A DNA stretch of 64,000 nucleotides from Haemaphysalis longicornis. Its lineage: Eukaryota; Arthropoda; Arachnida; Ixodida; Ixodidae. Numbering within the stretch: position 1 is the first letter of the stretch; every line of letters starts with the position of its first letter. Positions 44,006 to 55,253 of this stretch are shown here, piece after piece. A model generated the notes under the pieces. It was not told the DNA's origin, made no database searches, and worked only from the letters and a program-made list of their open reading frames with translations. Both the position numbers and the translations under genes were made by a program. Location: assembly GCA_013339765.2 (NCBI GenBank), contig CM023449.1:37464353-37528352 (forward strand), given 5' to 3'.

Positions 44006-44176
44006 AAACCGATAAAACCGTGAAACATTGTTATAGGTCTTGACGGTGCGTACCATTTGAATGAGTGAAGGACATAAGGTGCGTTTGTAGCCATGCTCGC
44101 GTCTCGGTTTGTAGCGCAGTGGGAATTGCGCCACGTACCTCCCGTCCCGTGGTTGTGAGAGATGCGTAACTAACAT
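42383..44176 (-). CDS. LINE ORF2 C-terminal part: RT tail, RNase H, CCHC
   Basis: A 597-codon frame with no stop; the first ~60 codons are flanking sequence fused by chance to the truncated LINE. Residues ~65-250: C-terminal region of the reverse transcriptase (IPHVPGLRILGMF, then KAYKSALGLLPSTRTSALL). Residues ~290-420: RNase H with catalytic Asp297, Glu335 or 336, Asp354 and Asp416, plus His401. Residues 507-523: C-x2-C-x8-H-x3-C. The stop is followed by a short UTR. The intact reading frame suggests a young insertion. The protein would nick and copy template only with its missing N-terminal part. Confidence 0.85.
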   Translation of the reverse strand: MLVTHLSQPRDGRYVAQFPLRYKPRREHGYKRTLCPSLIQMVRTVKTYNNVSRFYRFYPVPPPGRHRKAASQEAARSIVVRTSDGAPIPHVPGLRILGMFVDGVQTNTTALKNIVTKIGIATRLVKRVSTRHRGMNERGLLRLLQAFVVSQATYAGAFHRWTKAEEGKIDAAIRKAYKSALGLLPSTRTSALLSLGVHNTLSEISEAQRISQLTRLNGTPTGRRVLDRAGLKPPGDRASSDGVLEEQVPLSDEAARGIIVFPLPKNMDPERDLDRRRARAAALARQYQHDGGAAYVDVAKYPGRRDAYAVAVVQASTGDLLNAGTVRASTPGQAEEAAIGLAMGVPGTRTVLSDSKTAVKNFARSTVWRDAERLVGLARASRAAGSTPASPTTVIKWFPAHMGELPSVDNRNEEADAAARELVRCRDASTSLSADAGETNAEEDLEPLTDYGEILKRFRGERREYPAPHHELSRAESVMHRQMQVECVLTPALARHICPEVFADPVCSVCERELATLGHIMKCGGEVRDGDGQSLDATYPEQVERWLRSIDSSSQRWAIQRLEEALARQKRKGTKDPVTGCRGTPVPDALPGAHPEI

Positions 44177-44810
44177 TCAGTTATTCCGGCACCGCTGCTG
44201 AGAGAAGCAAGCGTTACCTAATCACGTTGGAACAGGTGTGTCTCGTATATTTCAGCACAAAATAGTGGGCTCTGCTGCATTCAGGCAACGTCTCTTGCCA
44301 TGGCGTGCAACATGACGTAATTTTGATGCTTAGGGGGCAGCCGACAACCTTAGAGACATCGTATATACGTTTATTGAAATGATAGCAGGAGTGGCGTCTT
44401 TGCCCTACGACTAGGTTATTTCCCTCGGCGACGGCTTTCTTACGCTCCCTAAGAGGTGCAAATGCTAACTCACTGTTCGAATTGTATCTTACGTCAATAG
44501 CTTCCCGTACGGCGAAATTCAGGTTGTCCTCAAGTATCATCATCGACAAAGCCAAAATGCGACCTTCGTGTGAAGTTTGAGCGCGAACCGCGAAGCGGTT
44601 CACTACGTGAAATTTTTTTAAAGTGTTCCAATTATCGTCGTGACACCTTGACGTCAATCTGTCGGAAGACCGACATGTGTACAATGTCGGGCTTCCGACA
44701 TGTTTACAATGTGTAAAATGTGTGCATGTGCAGTCGAAATAAAATTTCATAAAATTCGGCAATGTTCAGGAAGCGTAGAAAAATTTGGGATACCTTTTTT
44801 TAGTAAACTC
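44010..44810 (-). other. unrecognised stretch next to the LINE
   Basis: A 182-aa minus-strand ORF (44,214-44,762) has no recognisable motif. A CCGACATG-TTTACAATGT unit is repeated at about 44,670 and 44,695. No gene is called. Confidence 0.35.
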
Positions 44811-44815
44811 TTTAA

Positions 44816-45400
44816 AGGGGCCCTGCAAACAAAATACAGGTTTGTTGTATTTTTTAAAAATTGGTGTTTTATATGCCCCATCGCTTGGCGGCAGCAAACG
44901 ATGCTTATAATCTGAGAAGTAAAACAATTTAGGTCAAAATTTTGATTCCCCCGCTAAATCGTGTGTTTCGCGACGTCTGCGATTACGTATCCTGAACAAG
45001 TGTTCAAGACAGCGTTAGTGCGCTGTTTAGTCTGCAGAGAATTGTGAAACGCCTATTTACCGTAAGTGCTCGTGGATGGCGACACCACACCACTCAGGAC
45101 CTCGGTCCGCACGCGCTTTGTTTCTGACAGAATTTGTACCAGGCTTGCTTTTGTTACGGTCTGTAGTAATAGTTTCGTGAAACATTTGGCAGGCTAGACA
45201 AACAGGGTCACGTGAGACAATGTTATGTAGTCGGCCAGTGTCGTCTGAGACAATTCCAAACGGCAGAACTATACAGACAACACATTCTGCTACTACCTTC
45301 CTTGTTTTTGGGTGACAATGCCATGGTTCTGTGCAACGAGTTTTTAAGTATTCGTTTGATGTTAACCTTTTAAACCTCATTTCCTATGATGCGTAATCAG
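44816..45400 (+). mobile_element. TTAA-type element, left end (repeat F copy 2)
   Basis: TTAA at 44,812-44,815 precedes AGGGGCCCTGCAAACAAAAT. The next ~170 bp aligns with the right end of the THAP element read inwards from 60,553 (for example GCAAAYGATGCTT, CAATTTARGYCAAAATTTT, CCCGCTAAA) and with 36,000-36,150. The interior then diverges. A 107-residue minus-strand ORF (45,057-45,380) has six cysteines but no family I can name. The right end is uncertain. Confidence 0.6.
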
Positions 45401-45884
45401 AACTGGCTTTATACACCAGCCATCACCATTGCCTTTAATTGATTTAACTGTTGTTCTGGCTTACACATCTTAGTAGCCACTGTTTTCTCTTACATACTTT
45501 TGTTTGGCGCTCTTTGCCCCAGCTGGCCTTGCGCCAAAAATCCAACCATCATAATCAACAGTAGTGGACTGTAGCTGTAACCACAGTCTCCCGTAGATAG
45601 CCACGCTTCACCCTTCAGCACAATGTGGGAAAGCGAGCTCACCAAAGACCAAGCTTACACCGATCACCATATAGTCAGTTTTGCCTCTAAACACAGATGA
45701 ATTGCTAGAAAGACATTTTTAATTGTAATTTAAGCCGTTTGATATTACAATATCGACGTCCCAGGACCGTTTGGTATTTTTAATAATTTCTTAAAGCAAA
45801 GCTTTTTACCTCACCAGCCAATGGTTTCGTCGTGGCGTGCGCGGCAAGAAACTCCCAACCATGCTAAAGCTAAATAAAACTAGT

Positions 45885-45965
45885 GGCACCACCAGTGATC
45901 GAATCTGGGTCCGAAGAGACGCGTAGCGACAGCCCGCCGCCTTAGGGACTAAGCTATGCCCGGGC
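45885..45965 (-). mobile_element. second type of tRNA-derived SINE head (minus strand)
   Basis: Read on the minus strand: GGGCATAGCTTAGTCCCTAA as box A region and CCCAGATTCGATCACTGGTG as box B region, about 45 bp apart. The sequence differs from the main SINE family. The body was not delimited. Confidence 0.55.
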
Positions 45966-45999
45966 GTGTGAGACGGGAGTACGGTTGCTGGTTTGCATT

Positions 46000-47915
46000 C
46001 AGTGGCGGAGGAGGGAGGAGGGTGCTTTGGAGGCGACACATGAAACAAGAGTGATGGGGAGGTCAGCGAGAGAGATGACGCAGTAGCTGCCTTCCTCCTG
46101 ACCCCTCGAAACACGTACGCTTTCCTTCGTTTTCTTTCTGTCGACGCAGGGCCGGGCTAGAGCGGCGGCGTCCGCCGCTCGACCGCGGCCGTTGCCGACG
46201 CTGCTGTGTTCGGAACGCCGCCTGCGCGAATCCCAGGTTACGGCTGCCAGAATCTCCTGTTTCACTGTTTGTAGAGCCACGTGTGTGAATTTAAGTGACG
46301 TCGCATGGGAAATTGTTGTGGGTGCCGTTTACAGCTTTGCTTTCCAACCACCGTTCCAGTCCGGATGGAGCGAATGTTTTTCCCCATACGCTGAAAATTT
46401 TTGTTCTACGTTCAGTCTTTCGCTGGAGAAGATCTGCTGGTTTTTGGCCGTGCACAACTTCGCTGTAAAAGGGAGGTAATGTCCAAATATGCCTCCCATA
46501 CATCAGTTCTTCAAAGTTTGCGCTAACGAAATAGTACTATATTGACTAATTGTACTACTACTACTAATTCAAATAGTCGGTGAATATCAAGTAAATCGTA
46601 CGGCCTTTCCATCACTTCCCATCCTGCGTCCGAGCGCTCCGTGTAGTCGCCGGTGAGACTGCAGGTAGCGGCGATAACCTAAGCTCTAAAGGCGCTGTTG
46701 ACGCCGAAACACAAAGAAACGCCGGGAATGCTCTCCATGCGGTGATGCGACAGCAAAAGTAACGGCTCGTCTTGTGTCGGCTTCATTCCGAACGCGCTCT
46801 CGAGATTTCTTCGCGTATATCACGCAGGATTACCGCTATCGCATGCACGTCGACTCTGCCCCTCTTGTTCACCTTTATCTTCGCACAACACCAGACTCCA
46901 TCTGGGACAAATACCGGGACCCATTCCGTCCTTTTCGGAAGACGGGAATCTTGGGCAAGTGGCATGTTACTCGTGGATTTACGTCGCACCCCGCTCGACG
47001 ATTCTTGTTCGTTCGCCTCGTTCTCGAGTGGCGCGTTCTGGAATTGTTACTTGCTCTTGCCTCGAGGCGTCCAAAGTGACTGGATATATCGATCGGCGAG
47101 AAATGATCCCTTTCGTTACCTCCGTTAGCAGATTATCTCCTTCGAGAAGCTCGATTTCTACGAGTCTGTAAACGCGTGCTTTACTGCGCACCATGAGGCT
47201 TCGACGACGACGTTTAATACGCCACCATCGGCATGACTGAGCCTGCTACTATAAATGATGTGTAGTTTGCGTTGCCTGGGCGTTTGATAGCAGCCGGTAA
47301 CAAAGAATTTCTAAAATAATTCTTTTTTTTACCCGTTTCTGCCTTTTTATCTGGACCTACCCCGTCCTCTTGCAAAAACAATCGGAACTTATAACGTTGC
47401 ACTGCATTCCACCAGACGTATAGGGCCAAATTTAAGCTGATAATGGGTAAAAAAAAATAACGCATAAAAAATGGCGAATGAGTGGTACATCACGGGCTAC
47501 ACAAGGGCAAACACTCTCACAAAAAAAAGAATAGAGCTTCCGCTCTTCATTTTCCAGGCAAAGCATGAAACAAAAGATGAAGAAAAATATGCGCGCTGTC
47601 AGAAAAGATGGCGCGCGAGCAGTGCGAAGGCGGGAAAATTTAATTGCATTGAACAAACCTAAATTGAATTCATCGCGAGAGGATCGACATGGGATAGAAA
47701 CTACGTGGGGGATTGGAGTGGAAGGCGGAGAAGGAGTCACGTGGCAGGACGACAGCAAACTTTTGTACTTCTACGACATTTGGAGTATAGCAGGCAGATA
47801 CTCGGCCAATTTTGTTGGGGGGAAGCACCTTAGAACATCGCTTTATCCCTGGCTTGTCCCTTGGCGTCCGTGTACACAGTTCACGAGTACGGATTCTTGG
47901 GCAAGTTGGTGGGGC
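46000..47915. other. stretch with unassigned ORFs
   Basis: Minus-strand frames at 46,979-47,194 and 46,783-46,989 read as balanced protein sequence and lie nearly end to end in different frames, but neither resembles a family I know. Plus-strand frames overlap the same DNA. The plus-strand ORF 47,565-48,131 runs into the palindrome that follows. Confidence 0.3.
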
Positions 47916-47920
47916 GATTC

Positions 47921-48071
47921 TGACGAATTTATAGCGCAAAGAACAAGGACAAGAAAGAGGGCGCACAAAACAACGCTAACTTCAACTCCAGAGTTGAACT
48001 TCACAGTTGAAGTTAGCGCTGCGCTGTGCGTCCTCTTTCTTGTCCCCGTTCTTTGCTCTATGAATTCGTCA
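47921..48071. mobile_element. 151-bp palindromic (foldback) element
   Basis: The arms are ~68 bp with about eight mismatches. The ends are TGACGAATT and GAATTCGTCA; the arms include CAAGAAAGAG and CTCTTTCTTG. Smaller inverted repeats of AGTTGAA occur near the centre. No coding capacity. Likely a foldback or MITE-type element. Confidence 0.8.
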
Positions 48072-48105
48072 AAGTGCACACAATGTTGCGCATGCGTGAA
48101 GAGCA

Positions 48106-48205
48106 TTGAATTGGATTGGGACTGGGATTAGGATTGGGATTGAATTGAATTGTATCGGATTGTATCGGATTGTGTTGGATTGGATTGTATTGGATTGGAA
48201 TATAC
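48106..48205. repeat. degenerate (ATTGG)n array, first block
   Basis: Pentanucleotide GGATT/ATTGG units with variants (TGTATCGGATTG repeated). It directly follows the palindrome. Confidence 0.85.
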
Positions 48206-48509
48206 TGTACACACGCATTGTCACTCATTTACATGCGCGAGTGGGCAATGCCACGGGTGATTTGCGGTAAGAATGATCCCCAGTGCTTCGCCCACTCGTC
48301 ATGATTCACGTGGAGATGCGTGAATTTTCTTTTTGTAGATGCAGAGCATCTGATTCACTCGCCTTGTCCCTCCGGCGTCGTCGCCGTTGTCGTCGTCGTC
48401 GTCGTCGTCGGCGTTGTCCACGCCTCCCCCATTCTCCTCGCCGCGCCAGCTGCGCTCTCCACCGCTCACCCCCTCTTCTCTCCGATACCGAACACTCTCT
48501 CGCGAGGGG

Positions 48510-48658
48510 CATTGGATTGGATTCGATTGAATTGGATTGGATTGGATTGGATTGGATTGAATTGGCTTGGCCTGGCTTGGCTTGGCTTGGCTTGGATTGA
48601 ATTGGATTGAATTGGATTTGGATTGGATTGGATTAAAGTGGATTGTGTTGGATTGTGT
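48510..48658. repeat. (ATTGG)n array, second block
   Basis: GGATTGGATTG units with a central GGCTTGGCTTG variant section. The minus-strand QSNPI-repeat ORFs and plus-strand WIGLD-repeat ORFs are by-products. A tandem GCGTCATAGCCGCGGCA pair follows at about 48,660-48,696. Confidence 0.9.
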
Positions 48659-48699
48659 TGCGTCATAGCCGCGGCACGTTGCGTCATAGCCGCGGCAGA

Positions 48700-49230
48700 C
48701 GCGCTGGGGCCGGCGCATGTGCAGTACTCTCTCTTGCGCGGTTTCCTTTCCTTCGGGCGCGCTGCGCATATAACCGGTGTGCCGTTCTCCGGCGAAGCAA
48801 CATCCACGCTTGGCTCAAACACCTAGAGTCCACGCCGCTTTACAAGTACACCAACGTCGTCATCGACTGGGACCGGCTTACGCAGTCCCCTCAACGTTAT
48901 GCGCGCTATAAAACACGGTCCCTTCGCCGCTCCGCCTATGCGTCGCATCTACACAGGAGTTCCCGCGAGGGGAGGTGGGAGTTTTTCTCAGTCTGGTTGT
49001 CACACGCGTCGTCGCGTTGGTTTGGCGTCCTCTCCAATGCTTTATTCATACCTTTCTCGGATTCACTTGACCAGCCCACTCAGCATGCAAACATTTATTT
49101 ATGTATTGTTTGTACAATGCAGCGGACTCTGTGAGGTACAAGCCGGGGAGGGGTGTACACAATCAGTATACATCCGCACGGACGCATTCTCAATACACGG
49201 ATACATAAATACACTATCACCATGTAAGAA
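48700..49230. other. unrecognised stretch
   Basis: A plus-strand ORF of 163 aa (48,643-49,134) has no motif, and its start lies in simple repeat. No gene is called. Confidence 0.35.
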
Positions 49231-49234
49231 TAGA

Positions 49235-49431
49235 GTGTGCTGAGCACGGGGACGTGGGTTCGATTTCTGGCCGCGGCGGCCGCTTTTCTAATGGAAACGA
49301 CAAGCAAGAACGCCCATGTGTTCGAGATTTCGGCGCACGTAAGAGATCCTCAAGTGGTCAAAATTATTACGGAGCAATCCACTACGGTGCGCCTCATCGC
49401 CTGCGTTGCATCGGCGCCTTAAACCCTACAA
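49235..49431 (+). mobile_element. tRNA-derived SINE (5' truncated head)
   Basis: GTGCTGAGCACGGGGACGTG, box B GGGTTCGATTTCTGG, GCGGCGGCCGC, TTCGAGATTTCGGCGCACGT, GGTCAAAATTATTACGGAGC and the end CCTTAAACCCTACA. Confidence 0.88.
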
Positions 49432-49653
49432 AGAACAACATGAATACAGTAACAATACTGCGGGGGGCAGGAAGCAACGGTGAACACTCTGGCAAAACAT
49501 TACGATCGGATACAGCTCTAGGTGAGATTTAATTTTTGTATGGGTCAGTACGGGCAAGACATTTGTAGTTCTAAAACGTTTAGAGATAAAATGAGCTGCC
49601 AGTCTGTAAATTGTTTTGTTTTTCTCATTTATGTGTAGTGTACATATGGTTCA

Positions 49654-49885
49654 TTATAGGATTTAACGCGCCGAAGCTACACGTCGTCCCTGGGACGCGA
49701 CGTAGTGGAGTGCTCCGGATTAATTTTGACAACCTCGGAATCCTTACCGTGCACAAAAACATCAACGCATGGGCGTTTTCGCTTTTCTTCTACACCAGAA
49801 AAGTGGCAACCGCGGCCGGAAATTGAACCCGCGTCCTTGGGCTCAGGAGCAGAATGCCTTAGCCACTCAGCCACCGCGGCGGGTA
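49654..49885 (-). mobile_element. tRNA-derived SINE, near full length (minus strand)
   Basis: On the minus strand the head is complete: CCGCCGCGGTGGCTGAGTGG (box A region), then box B GGGTTCAATTTCCGG. The body ends at 49,654 with ATCCTATAATGA. It is the best copy for defining the 5' end of the family. Confidence 0.88.
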
Positions 49886-50159
49886 GGTATAGTGTAGGGG
49901 ACCCGAACAACGCTCTCATATTCCAGGGTCGGTCTTACAATATATTTATATGGAACAAGTCTAAGTGATGAGGGGGCAAGAACTTCTTTGTGTTTCAGGA
50001 ATTCCAACTTTTTTCATTCCGAGCAACCGATGTTATTTATATGCGGTGATCAGTTTAGTCGGGACGTCAAGGTTAATTCCAGGCTCTTATTTTCCTGGAC
50101 TCGTTTGATCTTGTAACCGCGAATACTATAGGCCGCGTCCAGAGTGTCGTCCGGTGGTT

Positions 50160-50540
50160 TTATAAGCACTCAACTATGTCGACGTCCACTTTCGTTTTGC
50201 AACAAAGGCCTCTCCCATGTTTTTCCGGTCCTCTGCTAACAGCGACCATTTTATCCCCGCAAAATGTTTGATCTCAACTTCCAATCTAACTTTATGCCGC
50301 CCACTGCCACGCTTGCCTTCTCTAGGGATCCACCCTGTTACCCTTAATGACCAACGGTTATCTTGCCTTCGCATTACATGTCCTTCTCCCGCCCATTTGT
50401 CCTTCTTAATTTCCACGAATATGTCCTTAACAGACGTTTGTTCCCTGACCCACTCCGCTCTCTTGTCCCTTAATGTTACACCTATCATCTTCCGTTCCAT
50501 TGCTCGCTGAGTCGTCCTGAATTTAAGTGGAACCCTCATT
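50160..50540 (-). pseudogene. RTE-like LINE, C-terminal fragment
   Basis: A 121-residue minus-strand frame with the signature of the end of RTE/craft-type reverse transcriptases: TTQRAMERKMIGVTLRDK, then GHVMRRQDNRW, GWIPREGKRGSGR and AEDRKNMGEAF. Only the last ~120 codons are present, so it is 5'-truncated at about 50,535. The frame is open, but an isolated fragment has no function. It is a different LINE type from those at 42, 53 and 58 kb because it lacks RNase H and CCHC. Confidence 0.85.
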
Positions 50541-50544
50541 TTAT

Positions 50545-51290
50545 AGAGTGAGTCAACTGTCCTAGTCCAGCTTGTTGTTTTTGTTTACATGTGGACGCCA
50601 CAGTTTTCGATCTCGTTTCGAACTCGCATCATGTTTTCTCTTCGCACGCTTCTCGGTGTACGATGCACATAGGGTGTTTTATTGCTCTAGACAACGTTCG
50701 AGCACCTGCCCGTCCAATAAGGCTGCGGGGAAACATCAGCCTATCAGCCTGGTCACTCAGCATTTAGCATTCGGTAGCACGGGCCACTTGTGCGTTCACG
50801 CCTGAAGGGAACAAAGGGGCAATGCACAGATTAGCCATTAGCCTCCGCTCCGGCGCTTCGGGGTTGTCGAGGAATTCACGCGTGAGCTGGCTCGAATGAG
50901 CCAAAGCCTCCACGTGCGAGCGGTAGTCTGGCCTCCGCATGTCAAAGCTGTTATTCCCAGCGGAACAAAATTGCTCTGAAACAGCGGGACAGAAAATGCT
51001 GTCGTGTGGAGGCAGCTTGTTGTGGGGATGGGGGAGTGATCCGAAAGCGTTCCAGGTCGGTTGTTGCCACGTGTTGCACCCATTCACGAAGCACGGCTGA
51101 TTGGTTATGCAGCAGGAGTAACGAGCGCAAGAACCTACCATTGTGTGAGCCCTCGCCCTCTGTGTCTTTTTTGCTACTGCGTGTTTGTAAGCGGAAAAAA
51201 AAGGGGAGGTGTTGGTCGATTCCCAACTTTCTACCACGGTTTTCGCGCTCCAAGTACCAAGGTATTACTTCGCACCTACCGCTGTACATA
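50545..51290. other. non-coding stretch
   Basis: Overlapping ORFs on both strands between 50,764 and 51,517 without motif. No repeat partner. Confidence 0.35.
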
Positions 51291-51294
51291 GCTT

Positions 51295-51465
51295 TCTGTC
51301 TGTCTGTCTGTCTGTCTGTATGTATGTATGTTGTGTCGTGTTGTGTGTGTTGTGTGCGTGTGTGTTGTGTGCGTGTGTGTGTTGTGTTGTGTGTGTCTGT
51401 TGTGCTGTGTTGCGTGTGTGTTGTGTGTGGGTTGTGTGCGTGTGTGCGTGCGTGTGTGTGCGTTC
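51295..51465. repeat. compound microsatellite (TCTG)n-(TGTA)n-(TG)n-rich
   Basis: TGTC units, then TGTATG units, then a long TGTGTTGTGTGCG-type tract. All frames are open, giving Cys/Val-rich and Thr/His-rich ORFs that are artefacts. Confidence 0.95.
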
Positions 51466-51469
51466 GGTA

Positions 51470-53080
51470 GATCTTCAAGTTGTGTTTCTGACGCCATAGC
51501 AACTGCGCCGGTAACACAGTGCAAGCGGTACCTGCTGCAAATTGTAGAACAAAGGCGTAATTTTGCCAGTCGGGAAATTCTTAAAATTGAACTTAGGCGG
51601 CTGCGCTTCTTAACCACAGTCATTAGGACGATTGTTCCACGCTTATAGCAAGTTATGATTTTGTCTTAGACACTTGCACATGCTTTAGAGCACAGGGTTG
51701 CGGAAGAGTTCGTCATCGCTCGTGAATTTTGCCGCGAATTAACACCGTATTCCAAGATTCGTGCCGTTGCTGCTCCTAGCGGATGCATGGAAAAGCCACC
51801 CGTCCCCCAGTTAGGAACCACCGAGACGCTGCCTGTAGCAGTGTGGATTCTACGCACACATCGGTCGTCGGCTTACGGCGGCAGTAGTTGAAAGGCACGG
51901 GAGGTTTCCTACACAACTCTAGAACTGGCGGCGGTGGCGGCTCGAGTAAACCAGACGACCAGCTCCTGCAGCTCTTCTGGATGCATTGGGAAAAATTTCA
52001 CACAGATTAGCACACATGAAAAAGATTAGCACACATGAAACATGCCCGTGATAGGGACTGTGCAACTCCATTGAGACTCATTGAGCCACTTTACGTGAGC
52101 GAAAGGCGTCGGCAGCTGCTTTTTCTCATCAGCCGTGCTTAACACGCACTGGTGGAAACGATAACCCGGGTCCACGGGTAGTTCGCGTGTTGCTAGAATA
52201 GAAAAGACGAAAGATCTACTGCACATTTCTATTTGCTCTTTCAGCTGCATCCTTACAACGCAGTGGATAGCAACTGACTTAAGATGAAGTTCGGCGAAGG
52301 CAATTAAAGTGAATATTACCCACAATGTGGCAGTTATTTTTTATTACTCCTGGGTGAACTCTCATTGAACAAGCAGAAAATTATTTTGGTCTTCCAAAAC
52401 AAAAAGTTACCCTGCTACCTGCTGTACTCCGTTGCACTATTACTGTAGACGTTACTTAGTTCACAATAATCCGCAGCATTCTATGCTTTATTGATGGCTA
52501 CGTTTCCACGAAATGCACTGAGAGATGGGCCAACTTTCTATGGCGCTGATAATTGAGGCTGAAGTGAAAGGTTCTTAAAAGGTGAAGGTAGCTTTGGTAG
52601 AAAAATAATGTCTTCAAATTCAAAAGTAAAAGTAAAAAAATCGGATCGTTTACACAATGCGCCTAGGAAAAGAAACTTTTCTTATTTTGGGAATCAAGCC
52701 TGGGTCACTCGAGTTATGAAGCCGACGCCTATCCGATAGCGGCATTCTGACACAGTCGACGCATTTTGAATTTTGTACTTTTACTCTGACTCAGGTTTTA
52801 TACGGGAAAAGTTTGGCGTTTTAACCATCTTTTAACCAACCAGAAAGAGGCTTGGAATATCTCCCACGTAGGAAACACTGCCCTTGGCTTGCTTGAGGCG
52901 CTGAATGTCGGCAAGTTTTCTTCCCCAAGACATATTCCACACGCCCTAGCAGAATGTTTCAGCATGTCTTGATGGAAGCTTTAGAGATGACTGTTTTCCA
53001 CAAGAATTCCCGTGCACCGCGGTAAGAGTTCGGGCTTGCGTTAACATAAGCGACTGGCGATTCAATTAGCGCGGGCTCTC
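51470..53080. other. non-coding stretch
   Basis: A 20-bp tandem, AAAGATTAGCACACATGAAA, occurs near 52,006-52,040. Near 52,690-52,750 a minus-strand GGCTTGATTCCC box-B-like motif hints at another decayed tRNA-derived SINE. No gene. Confidence 0.35.
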
Positions 53081-53085
53081 CGGAG

Positions 53086-54410
53086 TGAGTGAGCGAAACA
53101 ATTTATTAAGGACGAGAGGCCATGAGGCCCTGTGGGAAAGGGAGGATTGCGGAGGGGGAGGAGAAAGGGAAAAGTCACAATTCATCACAATTGTGGGTAC
53201 ACAGTTCTAGTTTTAAGGTTCTATTCACAAGATGCACAGTTCATTCTGTCATTGGCACCAAAATGCACAGTTTTCACTGTTTACATTGGGCGTGGATCGG
53301 AATTTCCAGTCCAAGACAGTCTGTCAGACCGCTACACCAACTTGTAGAAACCGTTTTCAAGGGCGTACTGGGTAATTATTTCTAGAGAAGCGGGGTCGTC
53401 ACGGACACGAGTAAGGTGATCCAGTTCAGTCGCGGGTGCAGGACCTACAGTTTGCAGTTGGTGGTGGTTACGGGCGAATATAGGACAGAGCCAAATTAAG
53501 TGTAAAAGATTTGGTATGGCATCACTGTTGCAGTGGGGGCATCGGTGCAATTGAGAGCCTCCCGGGGCTGACCACTTATGTACAATGTGTGGTGTACACG
53601 CTGCATTTGCACACACTTTATTGGCGGATACCTCGCCCGAACGCAAAAAGGGCTTGAAAGGTGCAAGGATGCTAACCGTAGTTTCGTCTTGCCAACGCTT
53701 GCTGCTTTCTTTTTTGAGGAGACGTAGCTGGAGTTGCCCGTCTGCTTGGAGAGAGGGGACGGGCGTGGCGGGCACCGTGGGAGGTGAATGTAGCCTCTCC
53801 CTGGCAGCGTCGTGAGCCATGCGGTTGCCTTGTGCGCCGGAAGTATGTCCCGGAGTCTGAACAATGCGAATTTTGAATCCTTTCATTTGTAGGTCTCATA
53901 TCATGGTCAGGATATTGGTCGCCGTAGCGTTCGGGGAAAGCGGACGGTTCAAGTCTGGGACAGCAACATAAGAATCCATGATAATGAGAAATTTTTTCGC
54001 GGTGAGATAGGCGGAATGGTCATAAATTTGCCGAGTGGCTGCCAGAATGCCCAGACGTTCTACTTCTTCTAAAATGCCGTATGTGTTGGAACTTTGCTGG
54101 GATCCATTCAATTATGGCTCTCCGGGAAGCGTACGCTGCTACATGACGGGAGTACTCACAGCGAGGAAAACTTTCTCCGCCTATAATTGAACAGGCCTGT
54201 CCTAACAACAGGTCGGTGTTACCAAGAACAAGCCACCGTCGAGAGTGGACAGTTGTTTGTGTTTTGTAATAATATGGTTTGCTGAATCAGAACTGTGGCA
54301 TCTGCTTTGCATTATTAACGTTAATTCGTTCGTGCCTCGTAGGAAGGTCTCGTGGGGAATTGGTGTATTCCAGAGTTGCAAAACACGGTAACACGCATAA
54401 ACTCTTGCGC
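53086..54410 (-). mobile_element. 5'-truncated I-group LINE, frameshifted
   Basis: The 3' end (about 53,086-53,110) has AATAAATTGTTTCGCTCACT. Coding traces run upstream on the minus strand to about 54,210, possibly 54,410. RNase H sequence is spread over three frames, broken near 54,090 and 53,893. Confidence 0.8.
53332..53886 (-). pseudogene. LINE RNase H end and CCHC domain
   Basis: A 184-residue frame. The RNase H C terminus has PGHTSGAQGNRMAHDAAR (His14, Asn21). A zinc-binding motif C116-x2-C119-x9-H129-x4-C134 follows, then a short tail to the stop. Upstream RNase H pieces (LIIMDSYVAV, with the Asp) lie in the frame 53,896-54,111, separated by a stop and frameshift at about 53,893. It is older than the 42-kb LINE. 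Confidence 0.82.
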
Positions 54411-54419
54411 CTCATTTCA

Positions 54420-55250
54420 TAAAAACAGGATGAACCTAAAAATATATGACAATGTCAGGAAGCAAGTTGAACTAATGTACCGCACAGAAGCACATAACTC
54501 AGCCGTCTTGCGTCATTATGAACGTTAGCCTTTGGTCAAACAATTTCCGCTAAAAAAACTAGGAATAGGTTAGTAAAAGCCCTTTCGTTTTTGATTTCGT
54601 AAAAGCTGTGCGAGAGAAATGACACTATGGCTGTTTTTATAATATTCGCAACAGGAAGTTTTCAAAACAAAAAAAAAATGACAGCAAACAAAAAAATCGT
54701 CTGCACGCGGCCGCGTTATACATTCAGGTGAGCAGGTGAGATGCAGCCGATAATTTAGCCCGCAGCGGTCTGATTAGCAAGCATCTCTCATTTCTCCTTT
54801 ACCCCAGAATAAGAAGCACGACTGGCCGAGCGAAAATTTATATATGCATACGTCCACCAACCATGAAGTCGCATCAGCATTGCTGTCTCAACCCGCTCTC
54901 CGCTCTCACGTAACGGAAAGGGAGAGGGGGTATTAACTTACTCCTCATCAATTGAGTTCCGAAATAAACAGTTCAGTGTTGACTCCGATTGTAATGACGT
55001 CACACATTCCTGCTTATAGGAGACATTTGCTGGTCGTATCCCACTCTCCACGGTAGTGCGAATCAAGATGCTACGGCTTGATCTCGCTCCCCATGAAAAA
55101 AGCATTGAGAAATTATTTGAACAACGCTTCAAAGAATTTGTCCCTAAGAAAGCTCAGGCCACCCGCATGCGTTGCGGGCAGAAAAAAACAAAAAAATTCC
55201 CGAAATTACTTCAAAGCTTAGTAAGGTTGACGTGGGGCTAGTTGGTTCAA
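54420..55250. other. non-coding stretch
   Basis: AT-rich. No gene or element boundary recognised. Confidence 0.4.
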
Positions 55251-55253
55251 CAT

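Noticed and set aside
44214..44762. 182-residue minus-strand ORF as a gene
   Set aside because: No recognisable motif and no conservation evidence inside the window.
48299..48822. ORFs with QSNPI or WIGLD repeats
   Set aside because: Products of the ATTGG arrays; no non-repetitive domain.
51209..51623. Cys/Val-rich and Thr/His-rich ORFs up to 188 aa near 51.3 kb
   Set aside because: Products of the TG-rich compound microsatellite.
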